A stretch of 32,982 nucleotides of DNA from Symbiodinium natans (taxonomy: Eukaryota > Sar > Dinophyceae > Suessiales > Symbiodiniaceae): positions 320,001 to 352,982 of the forward strand of contig CAJNDS010002582.1 in NCBI GenBank assembly GCA_905221605.1, in the 5' to 3' direction. This document shows positions 25,418 through 32,982 of this stretch, piece after piece. A program made the translations under genes and the position numbers. The notes beneath the pieces are model-generated. The model did no database searches. It was not told where the DNA came from and saw only the letters and a list, made by a program, of their open reading frames with translations. Position 1 is the stretch's first letter; every line of letters begins with the position of its first letter.

Positions 25418-25449
25418 GAAATCTGGGAACTCTGAACTCGGAACCCAGC
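25418..25449 (+). CDS. Candidate exon, 10 codons
   Basis: Acceptor CCTAGAGCAG; donor AGC|GTTTCC. The frame NLGTLNSEPS, phase 1 to 0. A 9-bp microexon GGTTTGAAA (25491-25499), before GTTTAGGG, may follow. Confidence 0.35.
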
Positions 25450-25567
25450 GTTTCCCCCCTCTGCACATATGAGCCTTGAGGGTTACACAGGGTTTGAAAG
25501 TTTAGGGTTTAGGGGTTTAGGGCTTGGTTTAGGGTTGTGGTATTCCTGCTGTTTTTTGGTATCCGAG

Positions 25568-25610
25568 ATGCCCGCCGCGAACGGACATATACCGCGATCC
25601 CTTACCCTCG
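25568..25610 (+). CDS. Candidate exon, 14 codons
   Basis: T-rich tract and GGTATCCGAG acceptor; donor CTCG|GTACCA. The frame MPAANGHIPRSLTL, phase 0 to 1. Confidence 0.36.
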
Positions 25611-25660
25611 GTACCATGTGCAAAGCCCTGAGGCTACATGGGTTTTGGGTTGTAGGGCTA

Positions 25661-25801
25661 CTTGGAGGTTCATGGCACTCATGAACCAATTCTAACTGCA
25701 CTTGCAACCCACTTGCAAGCCCCTTAAGTGCTCTAACATGGTTATGATTGGGTCATAAGTCCAGTTATCATTTGGATAATATGTACCCTGAACTTCCAAA
25801 G
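25661..25801. mobile_element. MITE-like element, family D
   Basis: CTTGGAGGTTCATGGCAC start; GTACCCTGAACTTCCAAAG diverged inverted end. The body (CTTGCAACCCACTTGC...GGTTATGATTGGG) parallels 22352-22530. Confidence 0.6.
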
Positions 25802-25818
25802 AGGGCCTCTTCGTCCAG

Positions 25819-25876
25819 AAGCCTTCTTGTCCTGAACTCATCGCTTGTGCGCGCCGCTGCCCAAGGACCATCCTAG
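25819..25876 (+). CDS. Predicted exon, 19 codons
   Basis: CCTCTTCGTCCAG acceptor; donor CTAG|GTCTGG. The frame KPSCPELIACARRCPRTIL, phase 0 to 1. A 33-bp candidate exon HLMRTCSSRF (25910-25942, donor GTAAAC) follows in phase. Confidence 0.45.
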
Positions 25877-26054
25877 GTCTGGAACGCGTGTGTCATGCAC
25901 AGTTGCAAGCCCATCTCATGCGGACATGTTCATCAAGGTTTGGTAAACCCCAAACCCTAAACCCAAAACCCGAAAAACCCTAAAAGCCCTAAAAGCCCTA
26001 AAAACCCTAAAAACCCTAAACCCTACTCCTCCCTGTCACCTCGTCCCTCCCAAG

Positions 26055-26128
26055 ACTGTAACCCAGAGGACCCAAAATGATCGCCGGAATCTTGGAACAT
26101 CCCCCCGAAAAATCGGGACTCCTCTAGG
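26055..26128 (+). CDS. Predicted exon, 24 codons
   Basis: Pyrimidine-rich CCTCGTCCCTCCCAAG acceptor; donor AGG|GTTTAGGG. TVTQRTQNDRRNLGTSPRKI then GTPL, phase 0 to 2. Another frame, GPKMIAGILEHPPEKSGLL, ends in a TAG at the array edge. Confidence 0.45.
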
Positions 26129-26159
26129 GTTTAGGGTTTAGGGTTTAGGGTTTAGGGTT

Positions 26160-26552
26160 GCAAGTCTTCGTTTTTGGCCCATGCGAATATTGGGTTGGTC
26201 AATTATGCCTTTAACTTCTTGGCCATGACTGTACCGTGGGGGGAAGGGAGGGGAAGGATGTAATGCTCATGGAGGCAAAACCTGCTTTACGTGTCTGCTA
26301 CCTAGAAATTTCCATGTGTGTAAACAAGAGTGCCCTAGCCCTCCCTAGTTTTCAAATTACATGCTTGTGTTGGTTTTTTTGCTTTCTTATGGTAAATATA
26401 AGTAAATATAAATATAAATAAATATATATATATATATATATTTATTTATTTATTTATTTACTTATATTTATTTATTATTTATTTAGATACATATGAATAG
26501 ATATATATATATATATTTATTTATTTTCTGAACACGAGGGGCCCGCCGACAG
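26160..26552. other. Intron with long AT-rich tract
   Basis: TATA/TTTA microsatellite at 26397-26525, partly self-complementary. No exon seen. Confidence 0.7.
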
Positions 26553-26614
26553 GGGTAGGGCCACGATAGCGTGGCTCACCCCCAGGCCTGGGGGCTCCCT
26601 GTTCGCCCAGTCAG
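26553..26614 (+). CDS. Predicted exon, 20 codons
   Basis: CCCGCCGACAG acceptor; donor TCAG|GTTCGGGTTTAG. The frame GRATIAWLTPRPGGSLFAQS, phase 2 to 1. Confidence 0.5.
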
Positions 26615-26620
26615 GTTCGG

Positions 26621-26700
26621 GTTTAGGGTTTAGGGTTTAGGGTTAGGGTTTAGGGTTTAGGGTTTAGGGTTTAGGGTTTCGGGTTTAGGGTTTAGGGTTT
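26621..26700 (+). repeat. TTTAGGG array, about 11 copies
   Basis: Begins 6 bp after the donor of the previous exon. Confidence 0.95.
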
Positions 26701-26730
26701 GAGGTTTAATTTTGGGGCACGTTTTTTCAG

Positions 26731-26764
26731 GGATGCTTGTAGCGCCTAGGTGGGGAGCTCTACT
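26731..26764 (+). CDS. Candidate exon, 10 codons
   Basis: GTTTTTTCAG acceptor; donor ACT|GTAGAG. The frame MLVAPRWGAL, phase 1 to 2. Confidence 0.36.
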
Positions 26765-26823
26765 GTAGAGATATGACTAGTTTTCTCCCTCAAACGACAT
26801 TTCTTTTTTGGGGTTGGGCTCAG

Positions 26824-26878
26824 CTTTTGAAGACAAACTTGGAATACATTGAATACATATCTGAAACTTGGAAAACAG
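26824..26878 (+). CDS. Predicted exon with AT-rich codons
   Basis: Acceptor TTGGGCTCAG; donor ACAG|GTGATT. The frame LLKTNLEYIEYISETWKT, and reading through continues DFGVRITWGKDVPNFEHHIL. Codons favour A/T, unlike the other exons, so it may have a different origin. Confidence 0.42.
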
Positions 26879-27145
26879 GTGATTTTGGGGTGCGGATCAC
26901 CTGGGGCAAGGATGTTCCAAATTTCGAGCACCATATACTATTCGACCGGCTATAGTTTGCGGAATATTCCTCATTCAGGGGGGCGTTGGAGCCGTTGGGA
27001 CCCCTAACCCTTAACCCTGAAGCCCACAAACTCCCCAAACTTTGTGAAGCTGCAAACCTCGAAAAATACTCCCTAGACCCTAGGCCCTAAACCCTACACC
27101 CTAAACCCTGGCCCAAAACCTTAAGCCTATCCTGTCGCCATGCAG

Positions 27146-27216
27146 CAAAGCTGCGGTGATCCGGGTGTTTTTACCACCATTCTGGTGGGGGCTGACTTGC
27201 CAGACGCCTGTGCGAA
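27146..27216 (+). CDS. Predicted exon, 23 codons
   Basis: CCTGTCGCCATGCAG acceptor after CCCTAAA-type repeats; donor CGAA|GTCTTG. The only open frame is QSCGDPGVFTTILVGADLPD then ACA, phase 0 to 2. Confidence 0.55.
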
Positions 27217-27258
27217 GTCTTGAAGAGGTTCGGGGTTTGGTTCGGCTTGCGTATGCAG

Positions 27259-27447
27259 AATATCGTCCCCATCCTTGTCGTTTTTGAACAACCCGAAATG
27301 GGGGCTTACGAAATTCAGGAACCCCCTAGCATAAACTCCCAAATAGTACGATCCCCTGATAATGAGGACCCCAATATGGGACCCCTATTTTCGGGAACCC
27401 CCCAAAGGATACAGCTCACTGTCCTAGACTTTTGTGAACTTCCGAAG
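27259..27447 (+). CDS. Candidate 63-codon exon
   Basis: Acceptor GCGTATGCAG; donor AAG|GTTAACCC. The frame NIVPILVVFEQPEMGAYEIQ ... QLTVLDFCELPK. Codon use is AT-leaning, and repeated GGAACCCC/GGACCCC motifs suggest repeat-derived sequence as an alternative. Confidence 0.42.
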
Positions 27448-27591
27448 GTTAACCCTAAACCCTAAACCCTAAACCCAAACCGGCTTAGGGTTTAGGATTT
27501 AGGATTTAGGGTTTAGGGTTTAGGGTTTGGGGTTTAGGGTTTAGGATTTAGGGTTTAGAGCCCTAAACCCCCAACCCTAAACGGCACAGGA

Positions 27592-27990
27592 TACAACAGA
27601 GGATGTGAGGAGTGGTGGAACTGGGAAAACCCCAAAGAATGAGCAATATGGAAGGCTACCCAACATAGCTGGCAGGCTATTCTTACGAACGTTGAAAGAA
27701 AACTTACAAAAATGACGAGCACATACTAAGCACAACCTTTCAGACATACCAGGTTGTCTAGTTTCAAGCATCAAGGGATGCAGCAATCTCCCTTGAACTA
27801 GTTCAAGGGCTTCACCTAGGCTAGTCTACGCAGACTTTGCAAAAGAACCCAGTGCCCCTTTGTTGAGGAATGTTTGGCAACTCAGGTTAACAACCCAACA
27901 TAGTCTGTGGTATCATTTCCCTGAAGGAGAACCGAAACTCGGAGCGACACAACCTAGGTCAAAAAAAACAGCAACCCAAACCCTGCTCCC
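27592..27990. other. Intergenic or intronic stretch
   Basis: Unique sequence between CCCTAAA-type runs; no exon I can support on either strand. Confidence 0.4.
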
Positions 27991-28116
27991 TAAGCCCTAA
28001 ACCGTAAACCCTAACCCTAAACCCCAAACCCCAAACCCTAAACCCTAAACCCTAAACCCCGAACCCTACACAAACCCTAAACCCTAAACCCTGCACCTTA
28101 CCTTGGGTCCTCTGAG

Positions 28117-28180
28117 GACTGGCTCAGGTTAGAAGCAGTGAGCGTGACCCTGCGATCGGCCGCGCCTCGGCCGAGGGCGG
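28117..28180 (+). CDS. Predicted exon, 21 codons
   Basis: TGGGTCCTCTGAG acceptor after C arrays; donor GCGG|GTTTAGGG. The frame DWLRLEAVSVTLRSAAPRPR then A, phase 0 to 1. Confidence 0.57.
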
Positions 28181-28394
28181 GTTTAGGGTTTAGGGTTGTT
28201 TCAGGGTTTAGGTCTAGTCTTCCTGGTAGGTTACCGAAGAGGGTTTTGTTCAGAGCGCAAGGTTTTTTTATTGTGAGTTCAGCTCCATATTTTCTAAACC
28301 CTAAACCCTAAACCCTAAACCCTAAACCCTAAACACGCCAGCTCCATGCAAAGCTTGTTGTTGTGATTCCGAAGTAGTGTGTTTGAAGCATGCT

Positions 28395-28503
28395 TGTGTC
28401 GACCCTAAACCTAAACCCCAAACCCTAAACCCTAAACCCTAAACCCTAAACCCTAAACCCTAAACCCTAAACCCTAAACCCTAAACCCTAAACCCTAAAC
28501 CCC
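28395..28503 (-). repeat. CCCTAAA array, about 15 copies
   Basis: Long pure array; the intron 28181-28341 just upstream also has TTTAGGG at its start and CCCTAAA (28288-28335) at its end. Confidence 0.97.
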
Positions 28504-28537
28504 AAACCAACCCGGAAACGGCGGTGTCGGGTTTCAG

Positions 28538-28581
28538 GCCTTTTTGACCACGAGCCGATCTGGGACTTTCCAAAGCACAGG
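28538..28581 (+). CDS. Predicted exon, 14 codons
   Basis: GTGTCGGGTTTCAG acceptor; donor AGG|GTCCCGG. LFDHEPIWDFPKHR (phase 1 to 0) joins 28117 directly; AFLTTSRSGTFQST is the other frame. A candidate exon at 28342-28373 lies between. Confidence 0.45.
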
Positions 28582-28609
28582 GTCCCGGTTCCCCCCCCCC
28601 AAAAAAAAG

Positions 28610-28741
28610 CACTATTTTGCTTAAAAGCCACCCCAAAAACATAAGAAAAAGATGCTTCTTTATAAGGCAAAATATGGAGATTTGTTTTTCTTTTTTTTTT
28701 TTTTTGGGGGGGGGGTGTGGGGTGGTTTAAGCAAACAGTAG
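28610..28741. mobile_element. MITE-like element, family C, diverged
   Basis: CTATTTTGCTTAAAAGCCAC and GGTGGTTTAAGCAAACAGTA are inverted ends; an internal poly-T/poly-G stretch is shared with 10390. Confidence 0.55.
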
Positions 28742-28844
28742 AAACAGAGCGGCCCTCACAAGGGACATCCAGTTTTCGGGATCCCTCACTTCCCCTAAAC
28801 CCTAAACCCTAAACCCTAAACCCTAAACCCTAAACCCTTTGCAG

Positions 28845-28967
28845 CAGATGAGGTCCTTGCTGCTCAGCCTGAGCTTCAAGTCCTGCGACGTCCGCGCGAT
28901 GGGTCCTTGGTGGATCTCTGCCGAACTGGCAACGTCACCGGAGACTTGCTTGCGTTAGCGATGTTGG
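28845..28967 (+). CDS. Predicted ankyrin exon, 40 codons
   Basis: CCCTTTGCAGCAG tandem acceptor after a CCCTAAA array; donor TTGG|GTTTAGGG. The frame DEVLAAQPELQVLRRPRDGS then LVDLCRTGNVTGDLLALAML follows the ankyrin pattern (RDG..L..LCRTGNV...LLALAM). Phase 1 to 1; joins the next exons in frame up to the consensus ankyrin exon. Confidence 0.7.
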
Positions 28968-29483
28968 GTTTAGGGTTATAGGGTTTAGGGTTGAGCCATG
29001 GCCTCAATCTGCAATCTTCTACACCTCAAGCCCTTAATACCCATGGCCCATTCCCTTAACCATCTAAACCCCTTAAAGCCTTCTCCCTCCGTAGTTGCTT
29101 CCTCCACACTATGCTTCCTTCGAGCCGTCTCCTTGTTCTTATCACGTGAGCCGGTGCGAAGTTCATGTCCCTAAGGGTCCATGTACCCATATAGTATATA
29201 TTTGGGCCCTAAAGCTACTATATAGGAACCCTTTTTGGAGTTCGCAGTGACTCCGTGACAGCACCTTGGGGCTGGCGTGGGAACGCACTTACTTGGGATG
29301 GAATCCATGTCTAGAGCTGTCTTTATAGCATAAACGCCCAAAAGAATAGTAGCAACGTTTCAAATCAGGCAAAGGGAGGCCCAATCTTCGCTTGGGGTTA
29401 AGATAAGAAGCAAGTTAAAAAAATTGTCATGATAAGGGCAATGCCCTAACCCCTTAAGCCCCCCACATAAACGCCAAGCACAG
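28968..29483. other. Intronic stretch
   Basis: Short TTTAGGG start, then unique sequence with a TATATAGTATATA palindromic patch near 29190-29225. No supported exon. Confidence 0.45.
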
Positions 29484-29514
29484 TCCTGCAAGTTCCGTCT
29501 TGTGCCGACGTATC
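29484..29514 (+). CDS. Predicted exon, 9 codons
   Basis: CCAAGCACAG acceptor; strong donor TATC|GTGAGT. The frame LQVPSCADV, phase 1 to 2, consistent on both sides. Confidence 0.5.
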
Positions 29515-29601
29515 GTGAGTGTCAGGTTGGCAGGTGGCAACAAGACCCCTAAACCCTAAACCCTAAACCCTAAATCCCCAAATCCTACACTTTCCTGGCA
29601 G

Positions 29602-29645
29602 GGCTTTGGGCCTACCTGGCGAGCAGCTGAGACTGACATATAAGG
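29602..29645 (+). CDS. Predicted exon before a poly-G tract, 14 codons
   Basis: CACTTTCCTGGCAG acceptor; donor AAGG|GTGGGGGG. The frame ALGLPGEQLRLTYK, phase 2 to 1. It resembles a ubiquitin-like RLxYKG segment by eye, but in context it links two ankyrin repeats. Confidence 0.52.
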
Positions 29646-30090
29646 GTGGGGGGGGGGGGGGAGGGGGGCTAAGGGTTTCAGGGCTGTGGTTTAGTGCTTT
29701 CTTTTCGATTTCGGGCGTTTAGGGCTCAGGGTGAATTCATGGCGCCTTTTTGGCCGAGTCCTCCCTAAACCTTGTACCCTTAATGCCACCCTTATACCCC
29801 GCTTAAAGCCCCCTTATCTTATACCCCCCCCCCCCCCCTTTACCCCCCCCCCCCCCCCTTCCTACAACTCCGGCCCGGCCATGTTTTCAGAGTCTTGCTT
29901 GGGATGTAGCAATGTTTCGGGGTTGTGAGGGCTTGAAGCACCACACGCCTGAGGGGTTTCACGGCTGTGTCCGGTGTACGGGAGGTATTGGACTAGGGCC
30001 TGAGGGTATTGGACCTTTGGGTTGACGGGGTTTTGGAGTTGATCCCTAAACCCTAAACCCTAAACCCTATACCCGATCTGGCAGGTTCAG
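29646..30090. other. Intron with poly-G and poly-C tracts
   Basis: G run right after the donor, two C runs (about 29825-29858), then a CCCTAAA run at 30042-30068 before the next exon. Confidence 0.7.
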
Positions 30091-30165
30091 AGGGTCTGCC
30101 TGCCAACGCAAGCACACTCCTGCACGAGGCGCTGGGCGCCGCGTACGGCACTGAGCCTCGCTGCG
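30091..30165 (+). CDS. Predicted ankyrin exon, 24 codons
   Basis: GGCAGGTTCAG acceptor; donor TGCG|GTTTAGGG. The frame GLPANASTLLHEALGAAYGT then EPRC contains the ankyrin TLLHEAL motif (equivalent of TPLHLAA). Phase 1 to 1. Confidence 0.7.
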
Positions 30166-30202
30166 GTTTAGGGTTTAGGGTTTAGGGTTTAGGGTTTAGG
30201 GT
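30166..30202 (+). repeat. TTTAGGG array, 5 copies
   Basis: Starts at the donor of the preceding exon. Confidence 0.95.
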
Positions 30203-30294
30203 TCATGGAAACCCCCCAAAAGCCCACTCCTCTCGCCCTTACAAGATTCTTTGGGTACCCTACATCGTGGCCAGTATGCTCAAGGAGGATGCAG

Positions 30295-30474
30295 CCCCAA
30301 GAATGAAGCCCATGCCATCCCAGTTCTCAGTGCTTCTCAGTCCGCACCTCCACAAAGCTCTGGCAGCATGGAGCTATGCTTACATGTCCAACCCCATCCA
30401 ACTTTCCTAAGCCTACGCCCGAACCCCAGACCCATCAAACGCCCCATATCAAATGGAGAGGATTGCGACATGTA
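30295..30474 (+). CDS. Open segment, optional exon
   Basis: Acceptor GGAGGATGCAG. PRMKPMPSQFSVLLSPHLHK then ALAAWSYAYMSNPIQLS, and PKNEAHAIPVLSASQSAPPQ in a second frame, are both open. No clear donor, and the ankyrin exons on either side join in frame without it. Confidence 0.27.
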
Positions 30475-30703
30475 GTTTTAGGATTAAGGGAGGTTCTGGA
30501 GTTAGCATGCGGGAGCACTCCCAAATGTAGTCCAGAGATTTCGGAAACACTAAACCCTGTGGGAACCTAACCCCAAACCTTACACTCCCCCATTCTTCGG
30601 CCCAGGCAAAAGGCACCTCGAATGGAAACCCTACACTGTGCACCCTACCGCCCCATGCAAAAGAGAGCCCTGTTTTCGGAAACACCCACACAGCCTAGAC
30701 CAG

Positions 30704-30754
30704 GACACAGCCGACGGCACGCGAGATCAAAGGCGGCGAAGCTTCGGGCTTAGG
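30704..30754 (+). CDS. Candidate exon, 17 codons
   Basis: CCTAGACCAG acceptor; donor AGG|GTTGTG. DTADGTRDQRRRSFGLR or TQPTAREIKGGEASGL. Not needed for the in-phase ankyrin chain. Confidence 0.3.
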
Positions 30755-31289
30755 GTTGTGTAATTACCCTTCTGGGGGGTAGTTATACGGGCCCTCAATA
30801 TGGTCCCTTACCTGCTTTAAAGGGTTCTGAAGTATGGGGCCTGCGGTTGTATATATAAGGGGTATGTATAAGTGGCCCCCTTTCAAGGGCCCATATTAAG
30901 GGACCATGTAGCTAGCCTCAGAGCCCTTCCAAGCCTGCTGCAAAATGATCGTCCTTTTGGGAGCCTTAGCAGTCTGAGCTAAACAGGTTGTCCCTGGTGT
31001 CCGCATGTGCTGGCAGCGATTTGTGCATACACAGGCTTTCCACGTCAGTTTGGGTTCGGCACAAGGCGTCTTTCGACCAACAAAGAGCTCTAAACCTGCC
31101 TTCGGAACCACAAGCCTGTTTTTGGTAGGGCTTGGTTATGAAGCCCTGTGTAAGGCTCCTTGGGAACCTACATATGAGTAGGCTTGAGATTCTTAAGTAC
31201 GTGAACTCAGGCTTCACTACTCCCTAAACCCTTAACCCCGAACCCCTTTCTACTGCCCTCAACACTACACCCTGCCCTCTTTGCTGTAG
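30755..31289. other. Intronic stretch
   Basis: GGGCCCTCAATATGGTCCC and GGGCCCATATTAAGGGACC form a palindromic patch (30808-30904). Reverse-strand open frames at 30896-31217 lack splice or start support. Confidence 0.4.
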
Positions 31290-31325
31290 CCATTGTACGG
31301 GCATTTTCTCTCCACTGCAAACCAG
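31290..31325 (+). CDS. Predicted exon, 11-12 codons
   Basis: CTCTTTGCTGTAG acceptor; donor ACCAG|GTAACC. IVRAFSLHCKP (phase 1 to 1) links the ankyrin exons at 30091 and 31578 in frame; PLYGHFLSTANQ is the other good frame. Confidence 0.52.
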
Positions 31326-31502
31326 GTAACCTCAAAGGATCAAAGGACCACGTGAGAACCGACAGCCGAACTCCCCAACGACACAGTTTGTGACAATCTC
31401 AGCTGTCCGAATACCACCCCCCCAAAAGCAAACAAAGCAGAAAGCAGAGAGAGAAAGGGGGAGAGAGGCACCCTAAACCATCCTATCTCTAACCTCAACC
31501 CC

Positions 31503-31560
31503 TAAACCCTCAACCCTAAACCCTAAACCCTAAAGCCCTAAACCCTAAACCCTAAACCCT
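31503..31560 (-). repeat. CCCTAAA array, about 8 copies
   Basis: Lies 17 bp upstream of the acceptor of the ankyrin exon. Confidence 0.95.
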
Positions 31561-31577
31561 CACTAACAAGCTTTCAG

Positions 31578-31706
31578 CCCCGGTCCTGGGCTGCAGGCTC
31601 ATGATTTCCTTCTTGCTGGCGCGGCCCGCTGCAGCAGCCTGGGCACGCGCTACAAACCGGAAGGGGCAGACGCCGCTTCACGTCTGCGCACGCAGGACCG
31701 TCGTGG
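31578..31706 (+). CDS. Ankyrin-repeat exon, 42 codons (anchor of the gene model)
   Basis: CACTAACAAGCTTTCAG has a consensus CTAAC branch and TTTCAG acceptor; donor GG|GTAGGGGTTTAGGG. The frame PVLGCRLMISFLLARPAAAW then ARATNRKGQTPLHVCARRTV. RKGQTPLHVCAR matches the ankyrin consensus (DGxTPLHxAAR), preceded by the usual LLARPxAAW helix end and loop. Phase 1 to 1. The protein role is presumably scaffold or interaction; no other domain is visible. Confidence 0.82.
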
Positions 31707-32092
31707 GTAGGGGTTTAGGGCTTAGGGTTTAGGGTTTAGGGTTTAGGGTTTAGGGTTTAGGGTTTGGGGTTAGACTTGGAGGTTCAGGGTGCTTAGTAGC
31801 CCAATAATGGCTGTACTTATAACCCGAGTATAACCAAAGCAGGGCACTTATGTGGCTTATCATACGGTGACTGTTTTTAAACATGTGGAGGGCGGGCCCG
31901 GGCCACGAGCCACAGAGGTAGTATAAAATGTCTATTTAAATTTCCGCGTGTTTAAATGTATTATCTAAACGCCCTTGCTTTGCCCTGGCACTTGGGGCAA
32001 CTCGCCGACGCCTGGAATTGGTTTTGGTGCTTTTCAGGGGTTTGGATAGAAAAATACTCGTGGGGCTCTCGGGGGGCCTTTGGGGTTTCTGG
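31707..32092. other. Intron start and unique sequence
   Basis: TTTAGGG array (31710-31766), a family D left-end fragment (ACTTGGAGGTTCAGGG at about 31774), then unique AT-containing sequence leading into the tail repeats. No exon found. Confidence 0.5.
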
Positions 32093-32982
32093 GCTGTTGC
32101 AGGCTTTTCAGGGCCGTGGGAAGCCAGAAAAACCCTAGGACAATGTCCTAGGTTTCTGGGGCTTGGGCCTTTCAGGGGTGGGAAGAAGCCAGAAATTTCA
32201 GGGGTGGGAAGAAGCCAGAAAACACCCTAGGACAATGTCCTAGGTTTCTGGGGCTTGGGGCCTTTCAGGGGTGGGAAGAAGCCAGAAAACACCCTAGGAC
32301 AATGTCCTAGGTTTCTGTGGGCTTGGGGCCTTTCAGGGGTGGGAAGGAGCCAGAAAACACCCTAGGACAATGTCCTATCCTAGGTTTCTGGGGCTTGGGG
32401 CGTTTCAGGGCTGGGAAGAAGCCAGAAAACATCCTAGGACAATGTCCTAGGTTTCTGGGGCTTGGGGCCTTTCAGGGCTTGGGGCCTTTCAGGGGTGGGA
32501 AGAAGCCAGAAAACACCCTAGGACAATGTCCTAGGTTTCTGTGGGCTTGGGGCTTTCAGGGGTGGGAAGAAGCCAGAAAACACCCTAGGACAATGTCCTA
32601 GGTTTCTTTGGCTTGGGGCCTTTCAGGGGTGGGAAGAAGCCAGAAAACACCCTAGGACAATGTCCTAGGTTTCTGTGGGCTTGGGGCCTTTCAGGGGTGG
32701 GAAGAAGCCAGAAAACGCCCTAGGACGCCTTTCATGGGTGGGAAGAAGCCAGAAAACACCCTAGGACAATGTCCTAGGTTTCTGTGGGCTTGGGGCGTTT
32801 CAGGGCTGGGAAGAAGCCAGAAAACACCCTAGGACAATGTCCTAGGTTTCTGGGGCTTGGGGCCTTTCAGGGGTGGGAAGAAGCCAGAAAACACCCTAGG
32901 ACAATGTCCTAGGTTTCTGGGGCTTGGGGCCTTTCAGGGGTGGGAAGAAGCCAGAAAACACCCTAGGACAATGTCCTAGTTT
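32093..32982. repeat. Tandem array, ~67-bp unit with 19-bp palindrome, about 13 copies
   Basis: Each unit carries CCTAGGACAATGTCCTAGG, a perfect 9-bp inverted repeat around one A, then GGCTTGGGGCCTTTCAGGGG and GGGAAGAAGCCAGAAAACAC. Units vary by small indels; one (about 32700-32755) lacks the palindrome. It runs off the window end. Open frames through it are repeat artefacts. Confidence 0.96.

Larger units (their letters stand above)
1663..31706 (+). other. Putative intron-dense ankyrin-repeat gene (span of predicted exons)
   Basis: Span of hand-predicted exons listed below, all on the plus strand. The family call rests on the right end, where in-phase exons give ankyrin consensus segments (NRKGQTPLHVCAR, STLLHEAL, DLCRTGNV). 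Ankyrin repeats are 33-residue helix-turn-helix units used for protein binding; no enzymatic domain was recognised. Exons are mostly 30-120 bp, introns about 50 bp to over 1 kb. Two exons (ending near 12394 and 19358) run into an in-frame TAA supplied by a CCCTAA array, so the span may hold more than one gene or unrecognised donors. Neither the first nor the last exon is identified. Transcript data would settle the model. Confidence 0.5.

Noticed and set aside
29602-29645. Ubiquitin-like domain
   Set aside because: GEQLRLTYKG looks like the ubiquitin RLIFAG segment, but the in-phase neighbours are ankyrin-type and no beta-strand pattern precedes it.
32018-32601. Open frames through the tail array
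   Set aside because: The peptide repeats follow the 67-bp unit and change frame with small indels; repeat artefact.
32129-32982. CRISPR-like repeat array
   Set aside because: Units are contiguous tandem repeats without unique spacers, in eukaryotic DNA.
1-32982. Eimeria-type coccidian as the firm source
   Set aside because: TTTAGGG repeats fit, but the abundant CAG/CTG repeats and poly-alanine/glutamine tracts expected there are missing; left as an alternative only.

Overview
This is eukaryotic nuclear DNA. It is saturated with short runs of the heptamer TTTAGGG (CCCTAAA on the other strand), the telomere-repeat type of plants, dinoflagellates, chromerids and coccidian apicomplexans. There is no long uninterrupted gene, no rRNA or tRNA, and nothing bacterial. 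I think the source is an alveolate, most likely a dinoflagellate or close relative: exons are tiny and GC-rich, introns are dense, some splice donors may be GA or GC, and introner-like palindromic elements are present. Coccidia such as Eimeria also carry dispersed TTTAGGG repeats, but the CAG repeats typical of that genus are absent here. The assignment is an inference.

My reading is that most of 1.6-31.7 kb is the exon-intron body of one (possibly more than one) plus-strand gene made of many 20-170 bp exons. The anchor is at the right end. The exon at 31578-31706 encodes a textbook ankyrin repeat (NRKGQTPLHVCAR), and the exons at 28845, 29484, 29602, 30091 and 31290 join to it in phase to give further ankyrin-like helices (STLLHEAL, DLCRTGNV). 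Similar alanine- and leucine-rich helix-pair peptides appear further left (2303, 6684, 8155, 15213, 18203). Exons were called by hand from four things: an acceptor AG, a GT donor, an open and protein-like frame, and phase agreement with neighbours. A single short open frame is weak evidence, so confidences are moderate and competing frames are stated.

The most striking feature is the polarity of the telomere-like arrays. CCCTAAA runs lie just upstream of exons and TTTAGGG runs just downstream. The downstream array very often supplies the donor itself (GTTTAGGG), and the upstream array supplies branch-point-like CTAAAC and sometimes the acceptor (CTAAACCCAG). Many introns therefore begin with TTTAGGG repeats and end with CCCTAAA repeats, which are complementary and could fold the intron so that its ends meet.

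Other layers are: at least seven families of about 90-180 bp palindromic elements with terminal inverted repeats (MITE-like), some placed at splice sites; a truncated U6 snRNA-like sequence fused to a telomeric array at 3.85 kb; a 9-bp minisatellite at 9.9-10.2 kb; AT and poly-G tracts; and a tandem array of about 67 bp units, each holding a 19-bp palindrome, from 32.1 kb to the window end. I found no promoter or polyadenylation signal that I could support.
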